Source of the DNA: Eurosta solidaginis
Lineage: Eukaryota > Arthropoda > Insecta > Diptera > Tephritidae
Direction: 5' to 3'
Assembly: GCF_040869045.1 (NCBI RefSeq)
Contig: NC_090319.1
Coordinates: 13,596,314 to 13,660,313, forward strand
DNA length: 64,000 bases
Shown: positions 22,770 through 33,962 of the stretch, in pieces
How the letters are laid out: the number at the start of each line of letters is the position of its first letter
Position numbering within the stretch: the stretch's first letter is position 1
Translations under genes and position numbers: made by a program
The notes under the pieces: model-generated
What the model saw: the letters and a program-made list of their open reading frames with translations, nothing else
Database searches by the model: none
What the model was told of the DNA's origin: nothing

Positions 22770-22990
22770 TGATAATAACACAAAAAGAAATATTTGCCAT
22801 TGCGACTGCTGATTGGAATATCACCATATCTTAGCTGTTGTTTCGAGAAAGCTCTATTTGAGAAAAATTCTATATGCTTTGACGTGAGCTGCAGCGTGTA
22901 TGAAAAAAGTTCTGAAATGGGGCGTTCTGCCGAGTTAGGGTGATTTTCCACTCAGTAGTCGATTTATAATAATTTTCGGCAATTAAGACA

Positions 22991-23779
22991 TCATTGCCAT
23001 ATCGCATCATTTAAAAACTCTAGAATTTCTGTATTAGTTATAACTGTAAAAACACTCGGAAAATCCGGGTCCGCACATCCTATATTAAACGATGCCACCG
23101 CACAAATTTTTCCATCCACAACGCCTGGTGCCCCAAAATCTCCAACGCATACATCAGCTCTAATACGAGAAGCGCAAATCATTGATGCTGTTAAAATTAT
23201 TCCTGCCTTACGATAAAACCTCGCACAATTATCATATGGTATTGAAGTCAAGCCAGTAGTTTGGAGTATATTCGAAGGCCTCCCATGTACTACAATCGGC
23301 CAACCCCATCCACTAACTTGCATTCGCGTTCTTTCTTCAAATGTACACTGGCCAAAGCTTATTGTTCGTATTGTTGGGCCCATATCAAAGCATTCATCCA
23401 CTTTCAACACAGCTATATCCAAATGCGCTGTTACAGGATTAAATTTAGGTGGACTAAATATATCCTGCACTTTGCGAGTTTGTCCATGTGTGGGTATATC
23501 ACGTAAATCCGTTACACCAGCTGAAACCGTTAATTTTCTCCTCATCTTATCTAAATTTTTAACGCGATTTCCAATGCAAAATGCAGATGTAACCACCTTC
23601 TGCGAAGTGACTAATGAGCCAACGCAAATATGATCGCCTTTATAACGTATTGATACTAAGTGTGGACTATCCCCTATATTGCTATTATCGCCATCTATAA
23701 TGCGATATTCCGAATTCGTAGAAGTCCAACGGCAGCTAAGTATGACAAACAATAGAGCGTAATAATTTCTTAGATACAT
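22991..23779 (-). CDS. Secreted serine protease homologue, paralogue 2
   Basis: A 262-residue intronless S1-fold protein, clearly the sister of the one at 3870-4640 (identical MYLRNYYALLFVIL signal peptide). The His position is Phe67 (TSAFC), the Asp is kept (Asp121 in DIAVLK), and the Ser is Phe215 (GDFGAP), so it is still catalytically dead. The activation site is altered to RIIDG, so normal zymogen cleavage and insertion of the new N-terminus are doubtful. It has a seven-residue insertion in the loop after the His position (near residues 72-83). Both copies keep full open frames although different catalytic residues were lost. I infer selection for a non-enzymatic role. Confidence 0.85.
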   Translation of the reverse strand: MYLRNYYALLFVILSCRWTSTNSEYRIIDGDNSNIGDSPHLVSIRYKGDHICVGSLVTSQKVVTSAFCIGNRVKNLDKMRRKLTVSAGVTDLRDIPTHGQTRKVQDIFSPPKFNPVTAHLDIAVLKVDECFDMGPTIRTISFGQCTFEERTRMQVSGWGWPIVVHGRPSNILQTTGLTSIPYDNCARFYRKAGIILTASMICASRIRADVCVGDFGAPGVVDGKICAVASFNIGCADPDFPSVFTVITNTEILEFLNDAIWQ

Positions 23780-23848
23780 TTTAGTTTAACAAGACTATTT
23801 CCACCGCTTTTTAAGTACAAACTACACCAAGATCAATTTTGTGGACGC

Positions 23849-23857
23849 TATTTATAC
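23849..23857 (-). promoter_or_regulatory. TATA box of protease homologue copy 2
   Basis: GTATAAATA on the minus strand, 70 bases before the ATG, identical in spacing to copy 1. Confidence 0.7.
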
Positions 23858-25049
23858 ATAATTGTGTGGTGTGAATGAAAAATAAGCAAAACAGTCTCCT
23901 TCCAGGGATTAGAACAATAAAAACATTTCTACATTTGAATTATATAAAACGTAAATTTTTTTTTTCACTCAACCCATTTAACATTGAGTAAATTTTTGGT
24001 TAGAAGTGCCTATTTAAAATTTCAATGCGCTTAATGATGAAAAATACAAAATATTTATACACGTTTTTAAAATGACATTTCTATAGAAATTTCGTATTAT
24101 ATTAGCTTTGTATTTTTATGAAAAGAACAAAGCGTACACTTAATTAGTTTCATTTGATTCCAAACTGATAATATGTTATGCAATAACTTTTGAGTAACAA
24201 CACTGCTCGAACTTCAGTGGGATGACATAATCAAGATCTTGTTCGAAATGTTAGTGAGACTTTAACTTTTTGATGTTTTTGCAAGAGAATGTAGGGTCCC
24301 AACCACGGCAAAAGTAACTTTATGAGGTGGGTTTTGTCGAAGGCTGAGGTAACGCTCAGTCAATCCAGAGTCAAGTAAAGGTCTCACAAAGCCCTACTGA
24401 AAAAAACACCATATTTCTGTCTTACGAACACACACACACACACCGCTGGAAGTGTATCCTGCGACTTAATATTAGTAAATGCTGTCACTTAACATATACT
24501 AAGTCTATGAATGTGTTTTCTTTCGTGTATTCGATTTCAAATGTAACTCTTGCGTCAATTAATGAGTTTCGCGATCTTGACGTAATTTTTGACTCACTCT
24601 TTTACTTTAGATAATTATATAAACTTTCTTAGAGCAAAGGCATATACCAACTTAGCTTTTTTGCGACGATATGCTAAGGATTTCAATTCCCCATATAACA
24701 GGAAAATCCTATACAAAGCCCTAGTGCGTTCAAAGCTAGAGTATGCTTCAGTTATCTGGAATCCAATATACTCTTCATACTCTTTAAGAATTGAAAGAAT
24801 TCAGCGCAACTTCATACGATTTGCTCTTCAATCACTACACTTTGTTAATCTCCTGCCACCCTACAATGGTAGATGCATGCTTATCAATGTCTTGCCAACT
24901 TGAAGTTAGGCGTTTTGTTTAAAAGGTAATGTTTATTTTTGACATAATTTCCGGTGCCATTGACTGTTTGAGATCTCCGCTTTCACAGTACACTCCGCTG
25001 CGTGCGGAAGTGCTGCGTTCGAATTACATCAGTTTCGCACCTCTTCTAA

Positions 25050-25312
25050 AGGTGCGTCCACACCAGTAACAAAACGTGTTACAAACAGTTATATAACCAA
25101 TGTTATCTAACTTGTTAGAAATTCAACTGAAAAATGTTATATAACACGATGTTGTGTAACTTTTTGTCTGTTTTTATAGCAGATTACATGTTACCCAGAG
25201 GTTGTCGGTAAAGATCAAAGGAATTAGATAACTTGGTTTTATAACAAGTTGCAATTGTTTTAAAACAATTGTTATACAGCTTTGCTATTTCGTTACCGGT
25301 GTGGACGTACCT
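25050..25312. mobile_element. 263 bp MITE with TAA target duplication
   Basis: Terminal inverted repeats of about 25 bp: AGGTGCGTCCACACCAGTAA at the left, and AGGTACGTCCACACCGGTAA read from the right end. TAA flanks both sides (25047-25049, 25313-25315), which fits a PIF/Harbinger origin. It interrupts the reading frame of the LINE fragment around it. No coding capacity. Confidence 0.75.
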
Positions 25313-25410
25313 TAAGAGATCTTGTAGAATTTAAGCGCCTACCCAGAATCATTGATCTGGACTTTGCCATGACAATGTCTCTGCTTAAAAGCCAAATTAA
25401 ACTTCCTTAA

Positions 25411-25794
25411 CCCTAACGCCATAGTCGTAACCATACCCATATCCATTACCATCTCAATGTGATCGATTAATGGTGCCTTAACCTAAAAATCGTGAAAAAT
25501 TCATAAAAATGAAGAAAACGCAAAAAATTACAGACATATTCCACAAAAAATAAGGTTCTTAGTCATAACGTATTCAAACCAATGAAGAAAATCTACAAAA
25601 AGTTATTAAATTCACCAACTCAAATATTTTTAGGTTATGGATATGGCGAGAAACCAAAAGCCAATTGATTGGGTATGGCGTTAGCGTTATGGTATGGCAC
25701 CATTAATCGATTACATTGATTTCCATAAGGTAGGTTAGATCAGCTGTTTTATCTGGTTATGGCTTCATGGTTATAAGTCACCATTAATTCGCCC
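25411..25794. mobile_element. MITE flanked by TTAA, related to 30107-30533
   Basis: It lies between TTAA at 25407-25410 and at 25795-25798 inside the LINE 3' region. Its central 230 bases (25466-25700) are the reverse complement of 30225-30450, including the TATTTTTAGGTTATGGATAT wording. It carries repeated GTAACC, GATTAATGGTGCC and CAGCTGTTTTAT motifs also found in the 43 kb copies. Confidence 0.6.
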
Positions 25795-25931
25795 TTAAGG
25801 CACGCATTGAGTCTTAATACTTATCTCAGTAAATTTCGCTTTAAAATTCTTAAACTAGTACTAAGCTAACCTATAATCTAGTCAGTAAGGTTTTTACCAA
25901 TTGACTTAATAAGCATATATGAAATATGAAT

Positions 25932-26302
25932 AGCTTGTGTAGGGAAGGTCACTACTATACATACTATCGCGCAGTACGTAAATATGGGACTTACGACAGT
26001 TCAATTACATGTTTAGCTTTGGTTCAGTTCGGTGACGTAGTTAAAATTGTGTGCAATACGAAGTCACTGCAGAGAGTCACTGTTTTTACGTGTAAAGTAG
26101 GGAGAGGTTTTGCTTACAGTTTTATTGTAAATATGAAATACTCGCAGTCATCTTCACACGAAACAAGTGATTTTGTGCGACTCAGCGTAATATTTTTTAT
26201 TTAGTTAAATGATTGCGAAGAGAGATAAATTAATTTAAAATGTCAAGTCTTTTCATGGGTTAACTAAACTTAAAATGGTGAGTTTAAGAGAGCACGAACA
26301 TT
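25932..26302. other. Gene-free stretch
   Basis: Contains an open frame on the plus strand (25926-26204, 92 codons) with no recognised domain. Nothing else is supported. Confidence 0.4.
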
Positions 26303-26331
26303 AAAAGACGCTTCCCAAGGCAGTCGGTTCT

Positions 26332-27240
26332 ATGTACCGGAGCGACTCGGGATTTTTTCCGACCAAGGACTGTCATTTCAGTGTGACCCCATCTAATTTG
26401 TTTCGTCCCTCCCACAAATTGTCATCCTCCCAGCAGCTCCTTGCAGCAGGACTGCTCCATATTCTCCTACTCCGGGAAGCCATCGAATACAATCCGGGTC
26501 CGTCTCCTGACCCCGGTCCTGAGAAATTGTTTTGCTGCATCTGCCGGAAAAGAATCTTTTTAGGACGGTCATACTCTGTTCAGTGTGTCTCGTGCAAGGG
26601 ATGGTTGCATCGGACAGGTTGTTCTGGGCTTGATCCCAAAACCCGACGTCCACGTAACTTTTATAAATATTTTGTGGCTCCTTGCTGTTCACGCCCAAGG
26701 GCGTCCTGTAGTCTACGTCTAAGCGCCGCCCCACTACCTTCCAGCAGCCCCGCTGCTCAGCAAGCCACAACAAGTACCCGCTGCTGCTCGCGCCCCACGG
26801 CGCCAACAACTCAAACAGCTGCTACCACTCATAACTACAATCTTCGTAGTAGAGTCGGAAGCAATGCTGAGCAACAGCCCCTGCCCCCGTCTTCTCCCCC
26901 CTCTTTTCCGGCAGCAATCGTGTAGGTCAGGGAAACAGACTCTTAGTCCCTACCTCCGTTTACACATTTGCCAGCACAGAATATATATGTTTGCGACATC
27001 CGCCCAATGCAGCTCCTGCCTTGGGTGGTGCCACTTTCCTAGATGTTCTGGTCTCCGCGACGGCAACCACCCGACGGGTTTCATCGCGCCATGTTGCCAG
27101 GTCCAAACCCAAATCATCCGGGTACCCCAATGCTTGCCCAAGGACGCCCAGTCCTAGGGCCACAACAGCAATTGCGTCCTGGCCTTCCCCAACCCAGGCG
27201 TAGTCACCCGTCACTTACCCCCAGAGTGGCGACGTCTCCC
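26332..27240 (+). pseudogene. LINE ORF1 with 2A-like NPGP motif and PHD-like zinc fingers
   Basis: The 197-codon frame has a leucine-rich lead (LLAAGLLHILLLREAIEY) running into NPGP at residues 54-57 (26491-26502). This is the layout of 2A-type ribosome-skipping leaders in APE-type LINEs, but the usual Asp of DxExNPGP is Ala50 here. A PHD-like finger follows (CCICRKR, then CVSCKGWLHRTGCSGL). After a frameshift near 26920 a second finger appears (CSSCLGWCHFPRCSGL, near 27010). The rest is Pro/Ser/Ala-rich. The role is presumably RNA binding. Confidence 0.7.
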
Positions 27241-27243
27241 CTT

Positions 27244-29990
27244 ATGCACTTCAGAATTCTGCAGTTAAACTGTAATGGACTAACTGGGAAGATTACGGAG
27301 ATAGTCGATTTCATGAAGCGGCACAACATCCGCATTGCTGCGATTCAAGAGACTAAACTCACAGCAAGATTTGCATTGCAGACCTGCTCTGGGTATAACG
27401 TCCACAGGAAAGACCGCGAGAGCGGAAATGGAGGCGGTCTCGCGTTTATCATACACCACTCTGTGCAATATTATATATTTGATCCTGGCATCGACCGCAG
27501 GGACAATGTCTTAGAACGTCAAGGCCTATCTGTCCGGTCAGCCGATGCAAACCTAAAAAACATCATCAACATCTACATCCCTCCTGCCACCTGTTGCCCC
27601 AGTGGATACCGCACTAATATCAGGGCCTTACTCACTGGCAATCGCATTATCTTAGGCGATTTCAATGCCAATCATGATCTATGGCATTCAAACTTGCGGG
27701 CGGACAGTAGGGGTGAGATGTTGGCGGATCAAATAGAAGAAACGACGTTCTGCACAATAAACGGAGACGCCCCCACACGTATGGTAGGAAGCTGTCACAG
27801 CTCGCCAGATATCTCAATCGTGAGCGCAGAACTCGTAAACTGCGTCAACTGGCAGCCGATGGTAACATTGGCATCCGACCACCTGCCCATACTTATTTCG
27901 CGTACCGCCGACTTCATCGTCACTGAAAAACGCACTTTCATAAACTTCAAAAAAGGAAAGTGGGAAGAATATAAATCCTTTACAGACAGCCGCCTAGCTG
28001 CCCTCCCTATACCGACTGATGCCCGCCAAGGGGAGCGTGCCTTCCGTAAGGTCATTAAATCCGCTTCGGCACATTTCATTCCCGCCGGGAGAATTCCCGA
28101 AATCCGGCCCCACTTCCCGGCGGAGGCCGCAAACTTAGCGAGAGAACGTGACCTTATAAGACAGCTTGATCCAGGCGACCCCCAAATAAGGGATATAAAC
28201 CAACGCATCAGATTGCTTGTGGATGAACACAAGCGGGCGAAATGGGAGGAGCACCTAAGAGGTTGTAACCTCTATACCGGTGTGGGTAAACTTTGGTCCA
28301 CCGTAAAGTCCCTATCGAATCCGACTAAGCACAAAGACAAAGTTTCCATCGCCTTTGGCGACAAAGTGCTGTCGGGCCCAGACGGCATAGCCATGCCGAT
28401 GCTTAAAAACCTAGGGAAAGAGGGTTTCAAATATTTAGCGCATGTCTTCAATCTGTCTCTTTCCACCTTTGTCATACCTGAGAAATGGAAAATGGCCAAG
28501 GTGGTCCCGCTAGTAAAGCCTGGGAAACCAGCTAACATAGGTGAGTCGTATCGTCCGATATCTCTCCTATCGCCAGTGGCAAAGACGCTTGAAGCCATTT
28601 TGCTCCCTTATTTCCAAGCAAATTTGCAGCTAGCCCCTCATCAGCATGGCTTCAGAAAACTCCATAGCACTACCACCGCGCTAAATGCCATTGGCACCCA
28701 GATAAATTGCGGTTTAAATCAATACCCCCACCATAGAACAGTACTCGTTGCGCTAGACCTATCAAAAGCTTTTGATACGGTCAACCATGGCTCGTTACTG
28801 CAGGACCTGGAAGGGTCTACCCTTCCCCAATGTCTTAAAAGGTGGACCGCAAATTATCTGGGTGGTCGGCAGGCATCGGTGCAATTTAGAAACGAAACAT
28901 CAAAACCAAGGAGAATTAAACAAGGGGTGCCACAGGGTGGTGTCCTATCCCCACTTTTGTTTAATTTCTACATATCTAAGCTACCTTCACCACCGGAAGG
29001 AGTCACAATCGTTTCCTACGCCGATGACTGCACAATAATGGCCCAGGCCCAAAGATCGATGCGCTATGCAATAAAATAAACGGCTACCTCCCTGATCTCT
29101 CCAGTTTTTTCGCCTCGCGAAGCCTGGCATTATCATCGACTCAATCTTCCGCGACCTTATTTACAACATGGACGCCCCAAATGTAGACCATTTTGAACAT
29201 CCACGTCGATGGCACTACGCTACCGACTGTCCTACACCCCAAAATGGGTGTGACGTTTGATCAGGATCTACATTTTGGTGAGCACGCAGCCGCAATTGTT
29301 CCGAGAATTCAGAGCCGTAACAAAATCCTCAAATCCATCGCTGGCAGTACTTGGGGAAAAGATAAAGAAACGCTCATGACTACATACAAAGCAATTAGCC
29401 AGCCGATTACGTGCTACGCGTCACCCATATGGTCGCCAAGCCTAAAAATCACCCACTGGAAGAAACTATAGGCCTGCCAAAATACTGCTCTCAGAATCGC
29501 CACGGGCTGTCTTCTTATGTCCCCAGAACACCATCTCCATAATGAGGCGAGAATACTCCCCATCAGGGAGAGAAATGAGATGCTGACCAAACAGTTCCTG
29601 TTGAATACCCAGAAACCTGGGCATCCCAACAGACATCTGATTGATGAACCAGCACCGCCTAGGGGCTTAAGGAGTCATCTCCGTAAGCATTTTGAGGAAA
29701 TACGGCACCTGAGAACCCAATCGTATGAAGTGAAAAAACACAAGCAGGTCCTTGGTGAATTCCATAAACAGGCGTCGGACCTTTATGCCGGGAATTGCCC
29801 GGTGAATCCAGAATCAACCCCGACATACAAAATGTATGCCCCGCTTGCAATGTGTCCCCACATGACACCAACCATCTCTTCAATTGTAATGTGGAACCAA
29901 GGCCTCTAACACCCCTTTCCTTATGGTCCACCCCTGTTGAAATGGCAAGTTTCCTTGGACTCCCGTTAGAGGATATTGATGACAATTTGT
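27244..29990 (+). pseudogene. LINE ORF2: APE endonuclease and reverse transcriptase
   Basis: I chose the ATG at 27244 (MHFRILQLNCNGLTGKI), the usual ORF2 start of such LINEs, over the upstream in-frame ATG at 27043. Endonuclease motifs are IQETKL (27343), GDFNANHDLWH (27655) and SDHLPIL (27875). RT motifs are VALDLSKAFDTVNH (28750), GVPQGGVLSPLLFN (28924) and SYADDCTIM (29017), with the active site intact. The frame closes at 29079; frameshifts then give GVTFDQDLHFGEH (29250) and a final CPACNVSPHDTNHLFNC zinc tail (29840). Compared with relatives, the region before GPDGIAMPML (28376) lacks roughly 70 residues. Confidence 0.85.
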
Positions 29991-30106
29991 GATCGGTCGC
30001 GGCTATTAGGTGGGGCGAGCATTGCTACAACAACAACAAAAGACGAGAGCAAAGTAATAAATACATATAAGCAAGCTGTTGAAGTGAATTGCGCATGCGT
30101 AAATCG

Positions 30107-30533
30107 TAAAGCTGCAGACATTGGTTCGTTATCGATAACCGTATCGGTAACCTTATAACAGCTGATTCGACCAACCTTATGGGAATCAATGCAATCGATT
30201 ATTGGTGCCATATCGTAACGCTAAGGTCGTAACCGTATCGTAGCCAACCAATTGGTTTTTGGTTTTTTTCGCCATATCCATAACCTAAAAATATTTGAGT
30301 TGGTGAATTTAATAACTTTTTGTAGATTTTATTAATTGTTTTGGATACGTTATGACTAGGAGACTTATTTTTTGTGGAATATGTTTGTAATTTATTGCGT
30401 TTTCTTCATTTTTATAAAATTTTCACGATTTTTAGGTAAAGGCACCATTAATCGATAACAATGTATCGTATAGGGTTACGTTAGGGATACGACTACAGCG
30501 ATACAACAAACGGCACCAATGACTCCGCTTTAA
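30107..30533. mobile_element. MITE, long member of the CATTGGTGCC-ended family
   Basis: The ends are inverted: AAAGCTGCAGACATTGGT on the left and AAAGCGGAGTCATTGGTGCC read from the right. The inner part (30225-30450) is the reverse complement of the centre of 25411-25794. The same ends, without that centre, form the pair at 42989-43439. Non-coding. Confidence 0.6.
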
Positions 30534-31916
30534 TTTGTTTTTAAATAAATCGTTCTCATATATATTTTTCACCCATTGACCCGCCGGGTGTAGATTGAAA
30601 TTATAAAGCAATATTTATGTTAAGCATGAGTTAGCGATATTTAACACATATGCATGTATAATTTAAATACAGTGATGTGCAGCAATATAAATCCACTTCT
30701 AATTTGGTACTATTATTATTTGGGTAGTCGCTTACCTACATACCTATGAAAAAAATCTTATAGTTTGGAAGTGTAAATCTCATACAGTTAACCACTTAAT
30801 TTCCTTTGATACGCACCATTCCGACACTTAATCTTTAGCTTAAGCTCTATGCTGGAGTATTTAGAAAGGTAGTCCCTCACCTCGAGTTAAACTGTAACTT
30901 ATGAGATGTAGCGTTTTCGTTTGGGATATCGAGTTCATTATAGATGCAGTTATTTTCTAGAAATTTAAAGTGTTTTCTCCTTGTTAAAAGTACGTGCTAC
31001 TCATCGGTTAACACATAGCAACTATTGGTCCTACAGTCCTTGAAGCAGGCTTGGAGCTTTCTGCCAACCCCCGAATTTTTTGGTAAAATGTCCTAACATT
31101 ATTTGGGTGCGCTTATGCTTGATGCTTAATGGTAGCTGTCTGTGAGTTAAGCTTCTAAAGGGAAACTCCGCTTCATGTTGAAGCAGTGTGGTATGCCTAA
31201 TTGTACTAGTCAACCCGGGCTAACATTGAACCCACTTTCAGCGTTCCAGGAGTATAACCACAAGAATGTATCGCTGCGCTTAATCTTGCTACACACAGTT
31301 AGTGGATTGTAAAGCGTGACAAAAAGTCAAGATATTGTTAACTTATAGCGCTGGCAAGCACTAAATCCGGCCTTAGTGAAAAACACATCTCATACAGTCT
31401 CATTATTTCTTAATTTTATTAAAATCACTTAAATAACCTTTGTTGCAAATTATCTGCATATACATAAATACAAATCTACTTCCGTTTCGAAAAATTTTGT
31501 AATTTCCATCTTAAGTACACTTGTTAAACATTTAGTTACTTAATTTAATTTCGGATGTTTACTTAATTTACAAATACATATACAAAATTATAAAATTGCT
31601 GAAGCTTGTAATTAAAATTAATAGAGAAGTTTAACTTAGTTTTAGTCTTAACGTTAAAGTGTTGTACAAATGCTTTGTTACGTTACATTTACATTACAAT
31701 TGAGGAATGTTATAGACTATATAAATCTTTAACAAAACAATTTCAAATATTCGAGTAATGAGCAAGCACCCTGTAATCATATTATACTACCAATTACACC
31801 GACGTGTATCTATAAACATTAAATGAGCCTATTGGTATACCATCCGGGTATACGCAAACGGGTTGTTGTCCTGCATTTTCTTGTGTATTGGGCGCATGCA
31901 GAACGCGCGCCTCATT
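30534..31916. other. Gene-free stretch including the likely 3' UTR of the receptor gene
   Basis: The methuselah-like gene ends at 31917 on the minus strand, so its 3' UTR must lie here. TTTATT near 31415 (AATAAA on the minus strand) is a candidate poly(A) signal about 500 bases after the stop. I see nothing else with support. Confidence 0.4.
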
Positions 31917-33962
31917 TCAGTAATCATTACAATTCATATAATGTAACTCATCACCCCAATCATTTGCCGAAGGTGGTTCATTATAGCAACATGACTTCTT
32001 TAATAGGAATATAACATGTTTTTGACGCAGCACACAAACGTAAAGCAAAAGTGGTGCTTGCAAAGCATTAACCAGAATATGTACGTAAAGTAGACCATCA
32101 TATGGTAACCAAGAGAGTACAAAAAAGAGCCACGCAAAAGACATGATGAGCAGCATCCACGAAAACATAATAAAACTGTGGAAATTTTGTAAAGTAAAGA
32201 ATTAAGTAAATCAGCAACGCACATAGGCAGATTTTGGACATTTAGGCGGCCATAATTGATTTTCTGAAAGTTGCCACAATTACAAAAAAAGCACTCCCAC
32301 AGCTTAAGAATAGACAGGGGAACAATAATTCTACCCTTTCCCATCCATCGCATATCTTGCGATAGCTTTCAAGTAATCGGAATTTAGCTATTTCTGAAAC
32401 GCGTATTATGGTTTTTTTTAACCTATGTGAAATCGCATGTTTTAACGTGAATATTTTAAGTTTTAAGACAATTGAATTGAGTAATTGTGATGGATTCTGA
32501 TATTTCAGGTAAATACTAACATTATCAATGGTGTTTGTGAATTTTAGAAATTATAAATTGATAAGGAACCTGTTTTATTTAGGATGTTAAAAAAAATTTT
32601 ATTTTTTTATTTTTGGTTTTCAAAACCAGTTTTGTTATGTTTCCAAGTCCGTCCAAGTGAAAATTAGTTTTGAACATGGTACTTGGCACAATTAGCTTGC
32701 CAACTGTATTAAATCTAGCTGCAGATACTTGCAGATAGGGGGTTAGATAGAGGGCTTGATATACCCTTGTTGCTGTACAACAGGTATTTTTAGGTGTTAC
32801 ACAGTATAATTCTAATATAAGCGATTGGTTACACACGTTATTATAATTTTTCATAAAACCAATTAAAAATTTACCCTAGATAAAGACAGAACTAAGTTAT
32901 TACACTTCTTGCTATACAACAAGAAAAACAGCCCTTTTTTAATGTTACACAGTGTAATATTTTTTTTTTTTTTAATATAACCGATTAATTACACAAATTA
33001 TTATAATTTTTCATTTAATAAACAGTTTTAAGAAGATATCGGCAATAAAATATTTTTGGCCGCCTAAAACTTGAAAATCTACCTATGTGCAACGTTAATA
33101 GTTAGTTTAAAAGAACTTTCAAATCACACTTACTTCGCCCTCAATTTGTGCTGTATACGTCCATAGACATTACGACGATTAATCAATTTTAAAGTGGTTA
33201 CATAAAAGAAAATATTGATGATTATTGTGCAGGCAATAGGCGCAAAAAAAATCCACATGCCCAACCAACCGATCGTCTCCTGATCACCAATAAGATTTTG
33301 CTGTCTATACGATTCAGCATCGAGAAAGAAATGTGCAAATACAGCCAAGCTCGCCATGAAAGCGGTGCAACCCCAAGCATATGCGGAATAATAACAATAT
33401 TTGCGTCCATCTGTGACACGTAAAAAAACGTTACGTGAACGAAAGGTCTTCCAAATATAATAACCATAACTATTGAGCCAAAAGAAGGCGCCCAACAAGC
33501 TGACGTAGAGTACGATGTCTGCAAAAGAAATTTATTGAAAGATTTTTAAATTGATTTCAATTTTTGTTTAGACAACTTTTAATTTACCTGCTATGATGAA
33601 GCTCACATGATTAGTAAACTCTGTGAAGATGCGTACTAAGTCAGCAGCCTGTGTAGCCATTAAACAGACAGCTATTGTGGTGATTATGTTACCAACAAGA
33701 TCACTTGAGGAGGAAATTAAACATTGTATTATTTAATTGAACGTGATATTTAGTACATTCTTCACGTCTCAACTTACCGTAAAGTGGGCAGTATAAAGTA
33801 AATTATTGAGATGAGCAACAACATTATTAAGGACATTATATGAAATATCGGATTGATTATTTTGCGCAGAAGAAATGTTGAATCAGACCATTTAATCTCT
33901 TTTTTTGCTAAACAAATATTTGCATAAAGAATTTGTCGATGTTGACCTGTTGAGGAAACGGC
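31917..33962 (-). CDS. Methuselah-like receptor, coding exons 4-7 (transmembrane core)
   Basis: Exon 4 (33962-33778) holds TM1, exon 5 (33703-33588) TM2 and the start of TM3, exon 6 (33518-33134) TM3-TM5, and exon 7 (32175-31917) TM6, TM7 and the tail. Joins: CG|T gives Arg, G|AC gives Asp, AA|T gives Asn. The last intron is 958 bases; the others are 74 and 69 bases. The stop codon is at 31917-31919. Confidence 0.88.

Larger units (their letters stand above)
22312..24330. repeat. Duplicated block, copy 2 (protease homologue plus flanks)
   Basis: Counterpart of 3160-5010, including the 3' flank, poly(A) signal, gene, TATA box and the TTCTATAGAAATTTC tract near 24085. Beyond 24110 it continues further than copy 1, into the flank also seen in units A and B (AAAGAACAAAGCGTACACTT). 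Confidence 0.85.
24440..25931 (+). pseudogene. LINE 3' fragment interrupted by two MITEs
   Basis: The same family as 18089-18934. It contains AYTNLAFLRRYAKDFNSPYN (near 24640) and SKLEYASVIWNPIYSSYS (24730), with the C-terminal tail split by insertions at 25050-25312 and 25411-25794. After these the 3' UTR wording (CTAGTCAGTAAGG, then ATATGAAATATGAA) matches 18880-18920. Stops and frameshifts show it is older than the other copy. Confidence 0.7.
26311..30037 (+). mobile_element. Near full-length LINE with (CAA)n tail and 8 bp target duplication
   Basis: Flanked by AAAAGACG at 26303-26310 and 30038-30045. It has a short 5' leader (CTTCCCAAGGCAGTCGG), ORF1 with zinc fingers, ORF2 with APE endonuclease and RT, and ends in ACAACAACAACA. 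Internal deletions (near 28370 and near 29795) and frameshifts make it defective. A 5'-truncated copy of its last 250 bases lies at 55768-56027 on the other strand. Confidence 0.85.

Noticed and set aside
26393..28598. Several minus-strand frames of 60-145 codons
   Set aside because: Opposite-strand shadows of the LINE ORF1 and ORF2.
31823..32014. Plus-strand frame over the last receptor exon
   Set aside because: Antisense shadow of exon 7; the minus strand encodes TM6-TM7.
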